The notes: generated by a model from the letters alone, not told the origin. Counted from the first letter of the stretch, positions 1-6,149 are shown. The stretch: DNA of 8,306 nt from Dehalococcoidia bacterium UBA1151 (GCA_002311865.1 DBZV01000151.1:1-8306); one strand, 5' to 3'. Numbers and translations: made by a program.

Positions 1-1205
1 TGGAGTTGTGCGGTGCTGAACGGACCATCTTCATCTCCAAAGTCAAACAAACCGGTCCCGATGAGTGTCCTCACCTGACCATCTGCGATGGTAATCCGGT
101 CGACCGTGCGGATAGAACTAGTTTCGCTGTCGGCGAAGATCAGAACCTCTCCCAACAGCGTGATTCCATAGGACTGTGCCAATCGCGCTGATAAGCGCGG
201 GCCGTCCTGAATGTCCTCGCCGCCATCGCCTGCGTACGGCGATACTTGCATGGTTGACAGATCAAGCGACCAGAGCTGGTGGAAGCCGGCCATCGCAATG
301 TAGAGCGTCTCATCGGCCATGGCGATGTCGTACGGAGAGTTGATAGGCATTTTGAGCGCCTCACCGCCCTGATGTCGATATAGAGACTGCTCACCGGTGC
401 CTGCAACCGTTTCGACCGTCTTCGCGCTGAGATCAACGCGCCGGATAGTGTGATTCTCCGCGTCGGCGATGTAGAGAGAGTCACCATCGAATGCCATGCC
501 CTGGGGCTGGTTGAACGCAGCCTCATCGAAACTACCATCCGTAAAGCCGGGTTCGCCTGAGCCGATGACCTGTTCTACGGTTCCTGACCGATCGATCAGC
601 AGAATGCGATTGTGTCCTGAATCAGCGATAGCCAACCGACCAATCAGCGGATCCGCTTCGATCTTACCGGGGAATGACAGCGGCCGCTTCAACGCGGCCT
701 CAATCTCTAACTGGTAGGGCAGGGGGGTCTCAATGAGTTCGTTCGCTGCTCTGAATGCCTCACCCATCTCGCTCAGGAGCTGGTCAAACTTCGCGAGCTC
801 AAACTCACCCTCGTGCTTGCCAATGACCTTGCCACTCGGGTCGATGAACATGAGCGACGGCCACGCCCGTACTGCGTACTGCTGCCAGATGCTGAACGCG
901 ACGTCGTTAACCACGGGGTGCTCAATGCCGTACCGGAGAATGGCGTTGCGGATGTTCTCCGTCTCCTTCTCGTTAGGGAACTTCGAGGAGTGAACGCCGA
1001 CTACCACTAGCCAGTCCCGATACTTACGCTCCAGCTTCCGCAACTGCGGAAGTATGTGCATGCAATTGATTCAACAGTAGGTCCAGAAGTCGAGAATCAC
1101 GACCTTCCCGGCAAGATCGCTCATCGCCAGGGGATGGTCGATATTGAGCCAATCGAGTCCAGCAGGAAACTCAGGCGCGTTCACTTTTCCGGCGTAACTT
1201 GTCAA
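1..1205 (-). CDS. Thioredoxin-like/NHL-repeat protein (NHLRC2-like), probable selenoprotein; 3' end outside window
   Basis: Starts at TTG 1205 and stays open to the left edge (401 codons) except for one TGA at codon 45. Residues ~1-150 form a thioredoxin/TlpA-like domain: N-A-P-E-F near residues 9-13, then L-D-F-W-T-Y-C-[TGA]-I-N-C-M-H-I-L-P at 38-53, and the cis-Pro loop A-W-P-S at 114-117. Residues ~176-401 carry NHL beta-propeller repeats, seen at 191-203 (IADSGHNRI), 244-258 (LYIADAENHTIRRVD), 301-312 and 354-366. This order is that of human NHLRC2 and its many bacterial relatives, usually annotated as thioredoxin-like proteins of unknown redox partner. Relatives have Cys where TGA lies, which is the attacking residue of CxxC, so I read it as selenocysteine (U45-I-N-C48). 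No signal peptide is seen, so it is probably cytoplasmic. Last gene of the apparent MFS-aldolase operon in this window. A TGC/TGT-to-TGA error or a recent nonsense mutation is the main alternative. Confidence 0.86.
1035..1052 (-). promoter_or_regulatory. SECIS-like hairpin downstream of the TGA
   Basis: On the minus strand CTTCCGC-AGTT-GCGGAAG forms a perfect 7-bp stem with a 4-base loop, AGUU in RNA. It begins 18 bases after the TGA, and the loop begins 25 bases after it. Bacterial SECIS elements lie inside the coding region just 3' of the UGA and carry a G, often GU, in the apical loop for SelB binding; this hairpin meets both points. It is a simple stem and lacks the bulged U of the E. coli fdhF element, so the match is to the relaxed bacterial consensus only. 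It encodes L-P-Q-L-R-K, a normal helix of the thioredoxin domain. Confidence 0.62.
1071..1073 (-). other. In-frame TGA, candidate selenocysteine codon
   Basis: TGA at codon 45 of the thioredoxin-NHL gene, between TGT (Cys44) and ATC-AAT-TGC (Ile-Asn-Cys48). The family residue here is the first Cys of the CxxC motif. Replacement of exactly this catalytic Cys is the classic signature of selenocysteine in thioredoxin-fold proteins. TGA is not reassigned in this organism: it terminates the MFS gene (2435-2433) and the winged-helix gene (6156-6154), and Trp is written TGG at codons 19, 41 and 65 of this gene. Confidence 0.82.
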
Positions 1206-1216
1206 AGAGACTCCTC
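1203..1216 (-). promoter_or_regulatory. Strong ribosome binding site with TTG start for the selenoprotein gene
   Basis: GAGGAG at 1216-1211 stands five bases before the TTG at 1205. An in-frame TGA at 1217-1215, just upstream, rules out any longer start. The next in-frame candidate, GTG at codon 8, has no comparable site, and the family's N-A-P-E-F motif follows immediately at codons 9-13, so TTG is preferred. Confidence 0.7.
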
Positions 1217-1238
1217 AACATTTCGTGAGTGTTCTGGT

Positions 1239-1250
1239 GGCCAGCTGGCC
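1239..1250. repeat. 12-bp perfect palindrome GGCCAGCTGGCC
   Basis: A perfect 12-bp palindrome lies at the end of the NIPSNAP-like gene, touching its TAG stop (1252-1250), in the 44-base gap before the thioredoxin-NHL gene. With no loop it is a poor RNA hairpin and no T-run follows, so it is not a convincing terminator. It could be a protein-binding site or chance. Confidence 0.3.
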
Positions 1251-1570
1251 TAACTTTCCTGGTACTTGTCCTCAGTGAGAAGTTCCTCAAACTCGATCCA
1301 ATTTCGGACCGTGATGTCCCGTAATTGTGAGCTGAACTCACTGGTGTCAGGGCTCACGTTTCCCTCGCGATAGGGTGACTCGATAGTATCGGCAAACCAA
1401 CGCATGTAAACGCGGTTCATCTCGCCCGGGAGGGTTCCGCCATTGAACGTGACCGTGGGCTGATCTCGCTGTCCGGCTTCTTCGTAGGCCTTGCAGATTT
1501 TGGCAGCAAGGGTGGCTGCAAGCCGGGCCTGACCGGGCTTCGTCTCATAGGTGCGAGTGATGACGTACAT
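1250..1570 (-). CDS. Small NIPSNAP/ABM-like dimeric alpha-beta barrel protein
   Basis: 106 residues from ATG 1570 to TAG, preceded by a purine-rich tract with AGAAG five bases before the start. The opening strand M-Y-V-I-T-R-T-Y-E-T-K-P-G, followed by a helix (residues ~14-33), a second strand region (~36-43), the R-V-Y-M-R-W-F-A-D strand (~53-61) and a terminal helix, is the ferredoxin-like pattern of NIPSNAP and antibiotic-biosynthesis-monooxygenase (ABM) type proteins, which dimerise into a small barrel. Strand-plus-P-G-(Q/K) openings are common in that superfamily. Members are often encoded beside catabolic enzymes; here it sits 45 bases after the aldolase gene and 44 bases before the thioredoxin-NHL gene, so it is probably co-transcribed. 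No catalytic residue can be named and the substrate is unknown. The family call rests on pattern and length only. Confidence 0.62.
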   Translation of the reverse strand: MYVITRTYETKPGQARLAATLAAKICKAYEEAGQRDQPTVTFNGGTLPGEMNRVYMRWFADTIESPYREGNVSPDTSEFSSQLRDITVRNWIEFEELLTEDKYQES

Positions 1571-1615
1571 AATTCTTCTTTTTTCCCCTGGCTTTTTCTG
1601 GTTCTTGTTATTCGG

Positions 1616-2404
1616 CTATTTGAACTCTTGTGGCACGGGTCGGTTGGCCTTCGCCATATTGACCGCCTCGAAGAACGTATTCGAGTAGGTCGAAATCATA
1701 GTCGGGACGTGCGTGTAGTGGTAGAGGATGCCCGCCGCAACATTCTCCGCTACCTCTGACGGCCCACCCGGAGTCCCGGAAGCTTTGCCCGCCGCGTGGA
1801 TCTTGCGAAAACACTCCGCCAGAACTTTCTGAACCTCGGGATTGGTGCGCTGTCCCGGAAATCCCATGGATTGGGATAGATCGGACGGTCCGATGAAAAA
1901 CACGTCCACCCCGTCTACTTCCAGGATTTCATCCAGATTCTCAGCGCCTTCCATGTGCTCGATCTGGACACAGACCAGGGTCTCACGGTTCGCCGCCTCA
2001 ATGAAATCTGGCGTAGACATGCCGTACGACTTCCGGCCTCCGCCAAGTCCACGATCGCCATGCGGATAGAACTTAACCGCTCGGACCGCGGCCTCCGCCT
2101 CATCCGCTGTGTTCACATGCGGAACCTGCACGCCCATTGCCCCGCGATCCATGTAGCGCAAAATTATGTCGGCCTGATTGATCTGCGGCCGGACGATTGG
2201 CGTCACGTCGTACAACTCACAGGCAAGCACCATCGCGTAGACATCCTCGGGGCTGTGCGAGCCGTGCTCGGCATCGATCATGACCCAGTCGTAGCCTGCG
2301 TTGCCGATCATTTCGGCAATTTCAGGTGCGGGAAACGTCACCGACACTCCGAAGACCGGCTCCCCGGCGAGGATCTTCGCTTTCATCTTGTTGGTTTTGA
2401 TCAT
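1616..2404 (-). CDS. HpcH/HpaI-family class II aldolase (2-oxo acid aldolase)
   Basis: 262 residues from ATG 2404. The open frame extends to 2503, but the extra 33 residues overlap the MFS 3' end and do not look like the family, whereas M-I-K-T-N-K-M-K-A-K-I-L-A-G-E-P-V-F-G is the usual N-terminus. The family catalyses retro-aldol cleavage of 4-hydroxy-2-oxo acids (for example 4-hydroxy-2-oxoheptanedioate or 2-dehydro-3-deoxyglucarate) to pyruvate plus an aldehyde, using a divalent metal. Visible key residues: D-A-E-H-G at 44-48 (catalytic His47), V-R-P at 71-73 (Arg72, substrate carboxylate), Q-I-E-H at 147-150 (metal ligand Glu149) and I-G-P-S-D-L-S at 171-177 (metal ligand Asp175). The glycine-rich G-D-R-G-L-G-G-G segment follows at 116-123. 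All active-site positions are present, so it should be active; the exact substrate cannot be read. The start lies 28 bases after the MFS stop; only a weak GCGAAG-type site precedes it. Confidence 0.9.
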   Translation of the reverse strand: MIKTNKMKAKILAGEPVFGVSVTFPAPEIAEMIGNAGYDWVMIDAEHGSHSPEDVYAMVLACELYDVTPIVRPQINQADIILRYMDRGAMGVQVPHVNTADEAEAAVRAVKFYPHGDRGLGGGRKSYGMSTPDFIEAANRETLVCVQIEHMEGAENLDEILEVDGVDVFFIGPSDLSQSMGFPGQRTNPEVQKVLAECFRKIHAAGKASGTPGGPSEVAENVAAGILYHYTHVPTMISTYSNTFFEAVNMAKANRPVPQEFK

Positions 2405-2432
2405 TCGGTAGGTTCGCTTCGCCCGTGTGTTC

Positions 2433-3755
2433 TCAATCTCCAGCACTACCAGGTGAGGTCGCTGGCGTCTGTTCAGATAACAGTATTCCGATGCCCCGGA
2501 CATTCCTGTTCAACAGCGCAGGCCCAATCGCGAATCCAGAAACCAGCAGACCACCGATTGCGATGGCCCACGGCACGCCAACCAGGCCCGCAACTACCCC
2601 GGCGTACATTCCACCCAGCGGCATGATGCTCCACGTCATCCCGTAGAACCCCATGACCCGGCCGCGCAGGCGATTCGGCACCAGCATCTGAAGTGAGCTC
2701 TGGATAGAGATCATGTAGCTGGAGGTTGAGATGCCGAATATGAACAACAGCACCAGAGCCAGCGGCATAGACCCAAACCACTCCGACGTCAGCGCAAACG
2801 CGGCGATTGATAAGCCTGTCATCACCGCACCACCTATCAGGATCAGGCCTCGTTTTCGCATCACACCCCGGCTGCCCAGGTAGATCGTGGTTGCAAGAGC
2901 GCCAATGCCGCCCACGCTCATCAAAATACCCTGACCGCTGGAGCCAACCTCCAGGATATCGTCGGCGAAGACGGGCATCATGGTGATGTAGGCCATCCCG
3001 AAGAAACTGTTGAAGAACGTCATCCCGATCAGAAATCCGAATACCGAATTGTTCTTGATGAACCGAATACCTTCAAGCAGATCACCTAGCGCGCGCGAGT
3101 CACGAGATTCCTGTTCAATTTGAACATCGATTCGCTTGAGAACGAGTGCGAATGCCAATCCGCCAAGTGCCGCGAGGAAGAAGGGGGACGATGTTCCCAA
3201 CAGCCAGATAAGTACACCAGCTACAGCGGGAGCGACGATGCGCGTTCCCTGCCAGACAGTCGAGTTGAGGGCCACCGCACTCATTAGCGCGTCTCGTTTG
3301 ACCAGATGGGGATAAAGCGACATCTGCGCGGGTGAGTTGAAGGCGCTGACCCCTCCTGAAACGAAGGCGATCACCAACACGTGCCAGACCTCAGCAACGC
3401 CAGTCGCGGCGAGCATTCCAAGAAGGAAAATCAGAGAAGCTGTTGCCAGTTGTGCGGTAATGATGAGTCGGCGCTTGTCGAATCGATCGGCAACGACTCC
3501 GCCCACCAGATTTAGTCCGATCGCAGGAATTGCGTTCGCGAGACCTACATAGCCAAGGGCGATCGGTGAGTCATCAAGTGTGTGCACCAGCCAGAACTGC
3601 CCGAATGAGTTGACCTGGAACCCGCCAACCGCAGCCAGCATTCCAAACCAGTAGTTTCGGTACTGAGGGTACTTGAATGCCGGAGGCGCACTGAATCGCC
3701 GTGCCCAACCACGGCTCGAATCAGTCGTGTCCTCAACTTGTTTCAGGTCGCCCAT
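2433..3755 (-). CDS. MFS transporter, 12-TM drug/siderophore-exporter-like (MFS_3 type)
   Basis: 440 residues from ATG 3755, with AGAGG eight bases upstream. A hydrophilic N-terminus (~1-33) leads into about twelve hydrophobic segments in two halves separated by a charged loop at ~206-233. The MFS motif A is clear in the loop after TM2: G-V-V-A-D-R-F-D-K-R-R at 86-96. The V-P-N-R-L-R-G-R-V-M-G-F-Y segment at 359-371 is the matching loop of the second half and is typical of the EntS-like/MFS_3 group of proton-driven exporters. It acts in the inner membrane; the substrate is unknown. It is first in the run of minus-strand genes and has its own promoter, so it may export or import a compound tied to the aldolase reaction, but drug efflux is equally possible. 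Ends at TGA, which here must be a true stop. Confidence 0.88.
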   Translation of the reverse strand: MGDLKQVEDTTDSSRGWARRFSAPPAFKYPQYRNYWFGMLAAVGGFQVNSFGQFWLVHTLDDSPIALGYVGLANAIPAIGLNLVGGVVADRFDKRRLIITAQLATASLIFLLGMLAATGVAEVWHVLVIAFVSGGVSAFNSPAQMSLYPHLVKRDALMSAVALNSTVWQGTRIVAPAVAGVLIWLLGTSSPFFLAALGGLAFALVLKRIDVQIEQESRDSRALGDLLEGIRFIKNNSVFGFLIGMTFFNSFFGMAYITMMPVFADDILEVGSSGQGILMSVGGIGALATTIYLGSRGVMRKRGLILIGGAVMTGLSIAAFALTSEWFGSMPLALVLLFIFGISTSSYMISIQSSLQMLVPNRLRGRVMGFYGMTWSIMPLGGMYAGVVAGLVGVPWAIAIGGLLVSGFAIGPALLNRNVRGIGILLSEQTPATSPGSAGD

Positions 3756-3777
3756 GAAGCCATCCTCTTCATTTTGC

Positions 3778-3826
3778 GTTGGGCAATTATGGCATCAGGC
3801 CCAACATTGTCCAGTGGACGCCCAAC
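3778..3826. promoter_or_regulatory. Three phased heptamers GTTGGGC/GCCCAAC: candidate operator array
   Basis: GTTGGGC at 3778-3784, its reverse complement GCCCAAC at 3799-3805, and GCCCAAC again at 3820-3826. The starts are exactly 21 bp apart (two helical turns), so all three lie on one face of the DNA. The first two form an inverted repeat that brackets the -10 of the MFS promoter; the second and third form a direct repeat that brackets its -35. The third also lies eight bases before the TTGACA of the plus-strand promoter. The placement suits a repressor controlling one or both divergent transcripts. No regulator gene is adjacent. Confidence 0.5.
3786..3813 (-). promoter_or_regulatory. Sigma-70-type promoter of the MFS-aldolase operon
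   Basis: Minus strand: -35 TGGACA (3813-3808, 5/6 match), 16-base spacer, -10 CATAAT (3791-3786, 5/6 match). Transcription would begin near 3779, giving a leader of about 24 bases that holds the AGAGG ribosome binding site (3768-3764). No comparable promoter is seen in front of the three downstream genes. Confidence 0.6.
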
Positions 3827-3833
3827 CAGACTG

Positions 3834-3862
3834 TTGACACTTGATTCGGCTGAGCACAGACT
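3834..3862 (+). promoter_or_regulatory. Possible promoter of the aminotransferase gene
   Basis: A consensus -35 TTGACA at 3834-3839, a 17-base spacer, then CAGACT at 3857-3862, which keeps only three of six -10 positions. It would give a leader of about 90 bases before the ATG at 3960. The -35 is perfect but the -10 is weak, so activator help or a different element is possible. Confidence 0.4.
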
Positions 3863-3870
3863 CAATTCTC

Positions 3871-3899
3871 ACGCTTTGCGCTATCGCGCGCTTCAGCGT
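3871..3899 (+). other. Hairpin in the aminotransferase leader
   Basis: ACGCT (3871-3875) pairs with AGCGT (3895-3899), enclosing GCGC (3878-3881) and GCGC (3886-3889) around a TATC loop. There is no following T-run, so it is not a terminator. The rest of the 3756-3959 intergenic region holds the two promoters and the heptamer array already listed; I see nothing else there. Confidence 0.3.
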
Positions 3900-3959
3900 C
3901 ACATTCACGGCAGTGTCAGGCCATGCAAAGGGCATCTGGCAAGAAAGGGCTCCCAACAC

Positions 3960-5126
3960 ATGCGTCTGGCGTCTCGCATGGAGCGTCTCGGTACTGAGAC
4001 CGCGTTTGAAATCCTTGCAAAAGCAAAGAAGCTGGAGGCTCAGGGGAAGGACATCATCCATCTGGAGATTGGTGAGCCGGACTTCGATACTCCTCCGCAC
4101 ATTCGCGCTGCGGGCGCAGAAGCCCTTGAGAATGGATTTACTCACTACACGCCGTCACCGGGCATCCCTGAGGTGCGCGCAAGTATCGCCGCACACCAGA
4201 CCCAACGACAGGGCTACGACGTTTCTCCAGAGAACGTTGTAATCACCCCCGGCGCCAAGCCAATCATGTTTTTCAGCATTATGGCTCTGGTTGAGGAGGG
4301 CGATGAGGTTATCTACCCGGATCCCGGTTTCCCGATCTACAAGTCGATGATCGACTATATGGGCGGTAAAGCCGTCCCGATGCGCCTGCATGAGGAGAAC
4401 GGTTTCAACGCCGATATCGATTCACTGCGAGCGTCAGCGAATGAACGCACCAAGCTCATCATTCTCAACTCCCCGAACAATCCCTGCGGTAGCGTGATTC
4501 CAAAGTCCGATCTGGCGGAGATTGCTGAGATTGCAAAAAGCGTGGACGCAGTCGTGCTAACCGACGAGGTGTACAAGGACCTCTACTTCGAGGGCCAGCA
4601 CGAGTCGATCAGCCAGTTCGATGATATGCGGGAGCGCACGATTATCCTGGACGGGATGTCCAAGAGCTACGCCATGACCGGTTGGCGCATGGGATACGGA
4701 GTGTTTCCTGACCAGCTGGTGGAGCCGATTTCACGGTTGATCACCAACAGCGTCTCTTGCACCAATGCCCCCACCCAGATTGCCGCAGCGGCAGCAATTG
4801 ACGGCCCGCAAGACTCCGTTGTATCGATGCTTGCGGAGTTCCGGGTGCGCAGAGAGTTGATCGTTGGTGGCCTGAACAATATCAAAGGCATTAGCTGCAT
4901 CCAGCCGAAGGGTGCCTTCTACGCCTTTGCCAACATCAAGGGCACGGGGATGAGCAGCCAGGAGTTCTCCGACCAGATGCTTGCCGAGGGTGGCGTCGCA
5001 TTGCTTTCGGGCACCGCATTCGGGGACTTCGGCGAGGGCTACATCAGACTGTCATTTGCAAACTCCCAGGAAAACCTCACGAAGGCGCTTGGGCGCATCG
5101 GAGACTTCCTGAAGGACAAGGTCTAG
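3960..5126 (+). CDS. PLP-dependent class I aminotransferase (aspartate/aromatic aminotransferase family)
   Basis: 388 residues from ATG 3960. The frame is open back to 3738, but M-R-L-A-S-R-M-E-R-L-G-T-E-T-A-F-E-I-L is the standard N-terminus of the family, AAAGGG lies ten bases upstream, and the longer start would overlap the divergent MFS gene and its promoter. It is a fold-type I enzyme that transfers the amino group of an amino acid to a 2-oxo acid. Visible landmarks: I-G-E-P-D-F-D-T-P (substrate-binding loop, ~34-42), P-G-A-K (~97-100, PLP phosphate), N-S-P-N-N-P-C-G (~170-177, with the PLP-contacting Asn), D-E-V-Y (~202-205, with the ring-nitrogen Asp and the Tyr), S-K-S-Y-A-M-T-G-W-R-M-G-Y with the Schiff-base Lys at 235, and R-L-S-F-A-N near the C-terminus (carboxylate-binding Arg). 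All catalytic residues are present. The length is normal. Donor specificity cannot be fixed from sequence alone. Confidence 0.93.
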   Translation: MRLASRMERLGTETAFEILAKAKKLEAQGKDIIHLEIGEPDFDTPPHIRAAGAEALENGFTHYTPSPGIPEVRASIAAHQTQRQGYDVSPENVVITPGAKPIMFFSIMALVEEGDEVIYPDPGFPIYKSMIDYMGGKAVPMRLHEENGFNADIDSLRASANERTKLIILNSPNNPCGSVIPKSDLAEIAEIAKSVDAVVLTDEVYKDLYFEGQHESISQFDDMRERTIILDGMSKSYAMTGWRMGYGVFPDQLVEPISRLITNSVSCTNAPTQIAAAAAIDGPQDSVVSMLAEFRVRRELIVGGLNNIKGISCIQPKGAFYAFANIKGTGMSSQEFSDQMLAEGGVALLSGTAFGDFGEGYIRLSFANSQENLTKALGRIGDFLKDKV

Positions 5127-5941
5127 CCCTCTTCGTTCCAACCGGGGAATAGAGGGCCGTCTTTTTCTCGCTTCACCCCATAGGCATGCATGAGATCGCG
5201 AGTGTTCGCTCTGGCGATGGCCCGCAAGACGTGATTCGTCGCATCGCGCACCTGCTTGTACGGAGCCTCAACTCGGGTGTTGAGGTGCTCGTCCAGCAAG
5301 CCCCACATTGGCGGCACTTCATCCGTGCGAATCAGCCCGGAAGGGGCCATCACATAGTGGTGATGCGCACACCTGAGGTACGCGGGGTCATGAAATTTTG
5401 TGCTGAATGTTGCGATTCGATCACGCAGTCGAGTTCGTTGCCTCACTCGTTTGCCGTGGTCACCCAGCGCCTGTCGATACCCTTCATCCTGTCTCCAGTT
5501 CTGATCATTAGACACAACTGACGAATCCTTCGCGAACACGGCAGCGGCCTCAAGGATTCCCGCGGTGAGTCTCACGGACTCTTCTACGATTGGCTCTCGA
5601 TCTTCAAGCCGCTCCAGGTCCTTGGCGGTCTTATCGTCACGCGACTTATCGGACCGACTGACTTTCACCTCGAAGAGATAGACGCGGTTCTCCGGTCCGA
5701 TGCCAACCACATCCGTAATGCGCCCAAATGGACCTTCCAGCCGCACCTCATATCCGATGGCGCGGCATCCTGCGGTATTGAACAGCCACTCCCACGCTGC
5801 CCATTTGAGCTTGTAGGTGAGGGTCGTTTCGTTGCCTCGCTTGAACGCGAGTTGAGCGGGATCAGACGGAACGGGCTGTGGGGAAGATTTTGACTTTGCC
5901 AATACTGAATCGCATATGAAATTGGGTGAACGCCGTCGCAC
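5123..5941 (-). CDS. PD-(D/E)XK nuclease-like protein, MmcB-type
   Basis: 272 residues from GTG 5941 to TAG. An in-frame TAG shortly upstream limits the start. The core reads like a restriction-endonuclease fold: a helix with Glu (N-E-T-T-L-T-Y-K-L near 37-45), then R-I-T-D-V-V-G-I (Asp77) on one strand and V-Y-L-F-E-V-K-V-S-R-S-D (Glu91, Lys93) on the next, giving D-x13-E-x-K. The ensuing K-V-S-R-S-D-K-S resembles MmcB-like DNA repair proteins, in which a basic or aspartate-bearing segment follows E-x-K. The C-terminal part (~188-215) has C-A-H-H-H-Y-V-M-A-P-S-G-L-I and a P-P-M-W-G-L-L motif, also like the end of that fold. Metal-dependent DNA cleavage is inferred from the motif, not shown. 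It could be a stand-alone repair nuclease or an orphan mobile-element gene. Its stop overlaps that of the aminotransferase gene by four bases, tail to tail. Confidence 0.66.
   Translation of the reverse strand: MRRRSPNFICDSVLAKSKSSPQPVPSDPAQLAFKRGNETTLTYKLKWAAWEWLFNTAGCRAIGYEVRLEGPFGRITDVVGIGPENRVYLFEVKVSRSDKSRDDKTAKDLERLEDREPIVEESVRLTAGILEAAAVFAKDSSVVSNDQNWRQDEGYRQALGDHGKRVRQRTRLRDRIATFSTKFHDPAYLRCAHHHYVMAPSGLIRTDEVPPMWGLLDEHLNTRVEAPYKQVRDATNHVLRAIARANTRDLMHAYGVKREKDGPLFPGWNEEG
5126..5167 (+). terminator. Intrinsic terminator of the aminotransferase gene
   Basis: GCCCTCT (5126-5132) pairs perfectly with AGAGGGC (5151-5157). An inner TTCC/GGAA pair (5136-5139, 5146-5149) closes an AACCGG loop, and CGTCTTTTTC follows with five T at 5162-5166. 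The stem begins on the last base of the aminotransferase stop codon. It lies inside the last 15 codons of the convergent nuclease-like gene. Confidence 0.72.
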
Positions 5942-6084
5942 CGTGAGACCTGCGGGCTACGAGAGCATAAAGGAACTTCTGGCAACCGGACATTAGCTAC
6001 TGTCAGTTCGCGCACGGTGTGCGATAGGGTCGTATCAACTCATTTGGCTAGAAGACGGCGCGGACACGCTGTCGAGCAGATGAT

Positions 6085-6149
6085 CAGAGCCGAAGCGGCG
6101 CTGCGGGTCAGACTCCCCTCTCAAACCCGGCCAGCCAGCTTCGGCTCTG
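6085..6149 (-). repeat. Long inverted repeat forming a nested stem after the regulator gene
   Basis: CAGAGCCGAAGC (6085-6096) and GCTTCGGCTCTG (6138-6149) are perfect 12-bp arms. Inside them GCTG (6100-6103) pairs with CAGC (6132-6135), and CGGGT (6104-6108) with ACCCG (6125-6129). The structure begins four bases after the TGA of the winged-helix gene. No T-run follows on either strand, so it is either a factor-dependent or transcript-stabilising 3' structure, or a repeat element. The remaining part of this 212-base gap (5942-6084) shows only a short CGCAC/GTGCG hairpin at 6011-6023 and no convincing promoter for the nuclease-like gene. Confidence 0.55.

Noticed and set aside
1071..1073. TGA reassigned to Trp (alternative genetic code)
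   Set aside because: TGA ends the MFS gene and the winged-helix gene at natural C-termini, and Trp is written TGG throughout. Trp at the CxxC nucleophile would also make no sense.
1..1205. Reading the thioredoxin-NHL gene as a simple pseudogene
   Set aside because: Only one stop interrupts it, that stop is TGA rather than TAG or TAA, it falls on the catalytic Cys, and a hairpin follows at a suitable distance. A random nonsense mutation would not favour this codon. The possibility is kept as the main alternative.
1171..1221. Tiny ATG-started ORF (16 codons) overlapping the selenoprotein start
   Set aside because: Its ATG has no ribosome binding site, since the GAGGAG lies inside it, and the product resembles nothing. 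The TTG frame carries the family match.
2405..2503. Extended start of the aldolase at 2503
   Set aside because: The extra 33 residues overlap the MFS gene and are not family-like; ATG 2404 gives the conserved N-terminus and exact agreement with the usual positions of the metal-binding Glu149 and Asp175.
1955..2626. 223-codon plus-strand open frame
   Set aside because: Antisense to the aldolase and MFS genes, both of which have clear family motifs. The product is rich in His, Arg and Pro and looks like a shadow frame.
3738..3959. N-terminal extension of the aminotransferase from ATG 3738
   Set aside because: The 74 extra residues do not resemble the family, overlap the divergent MFS start and cover both promoters. 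ATG 3960 gives the standard N-terminus.
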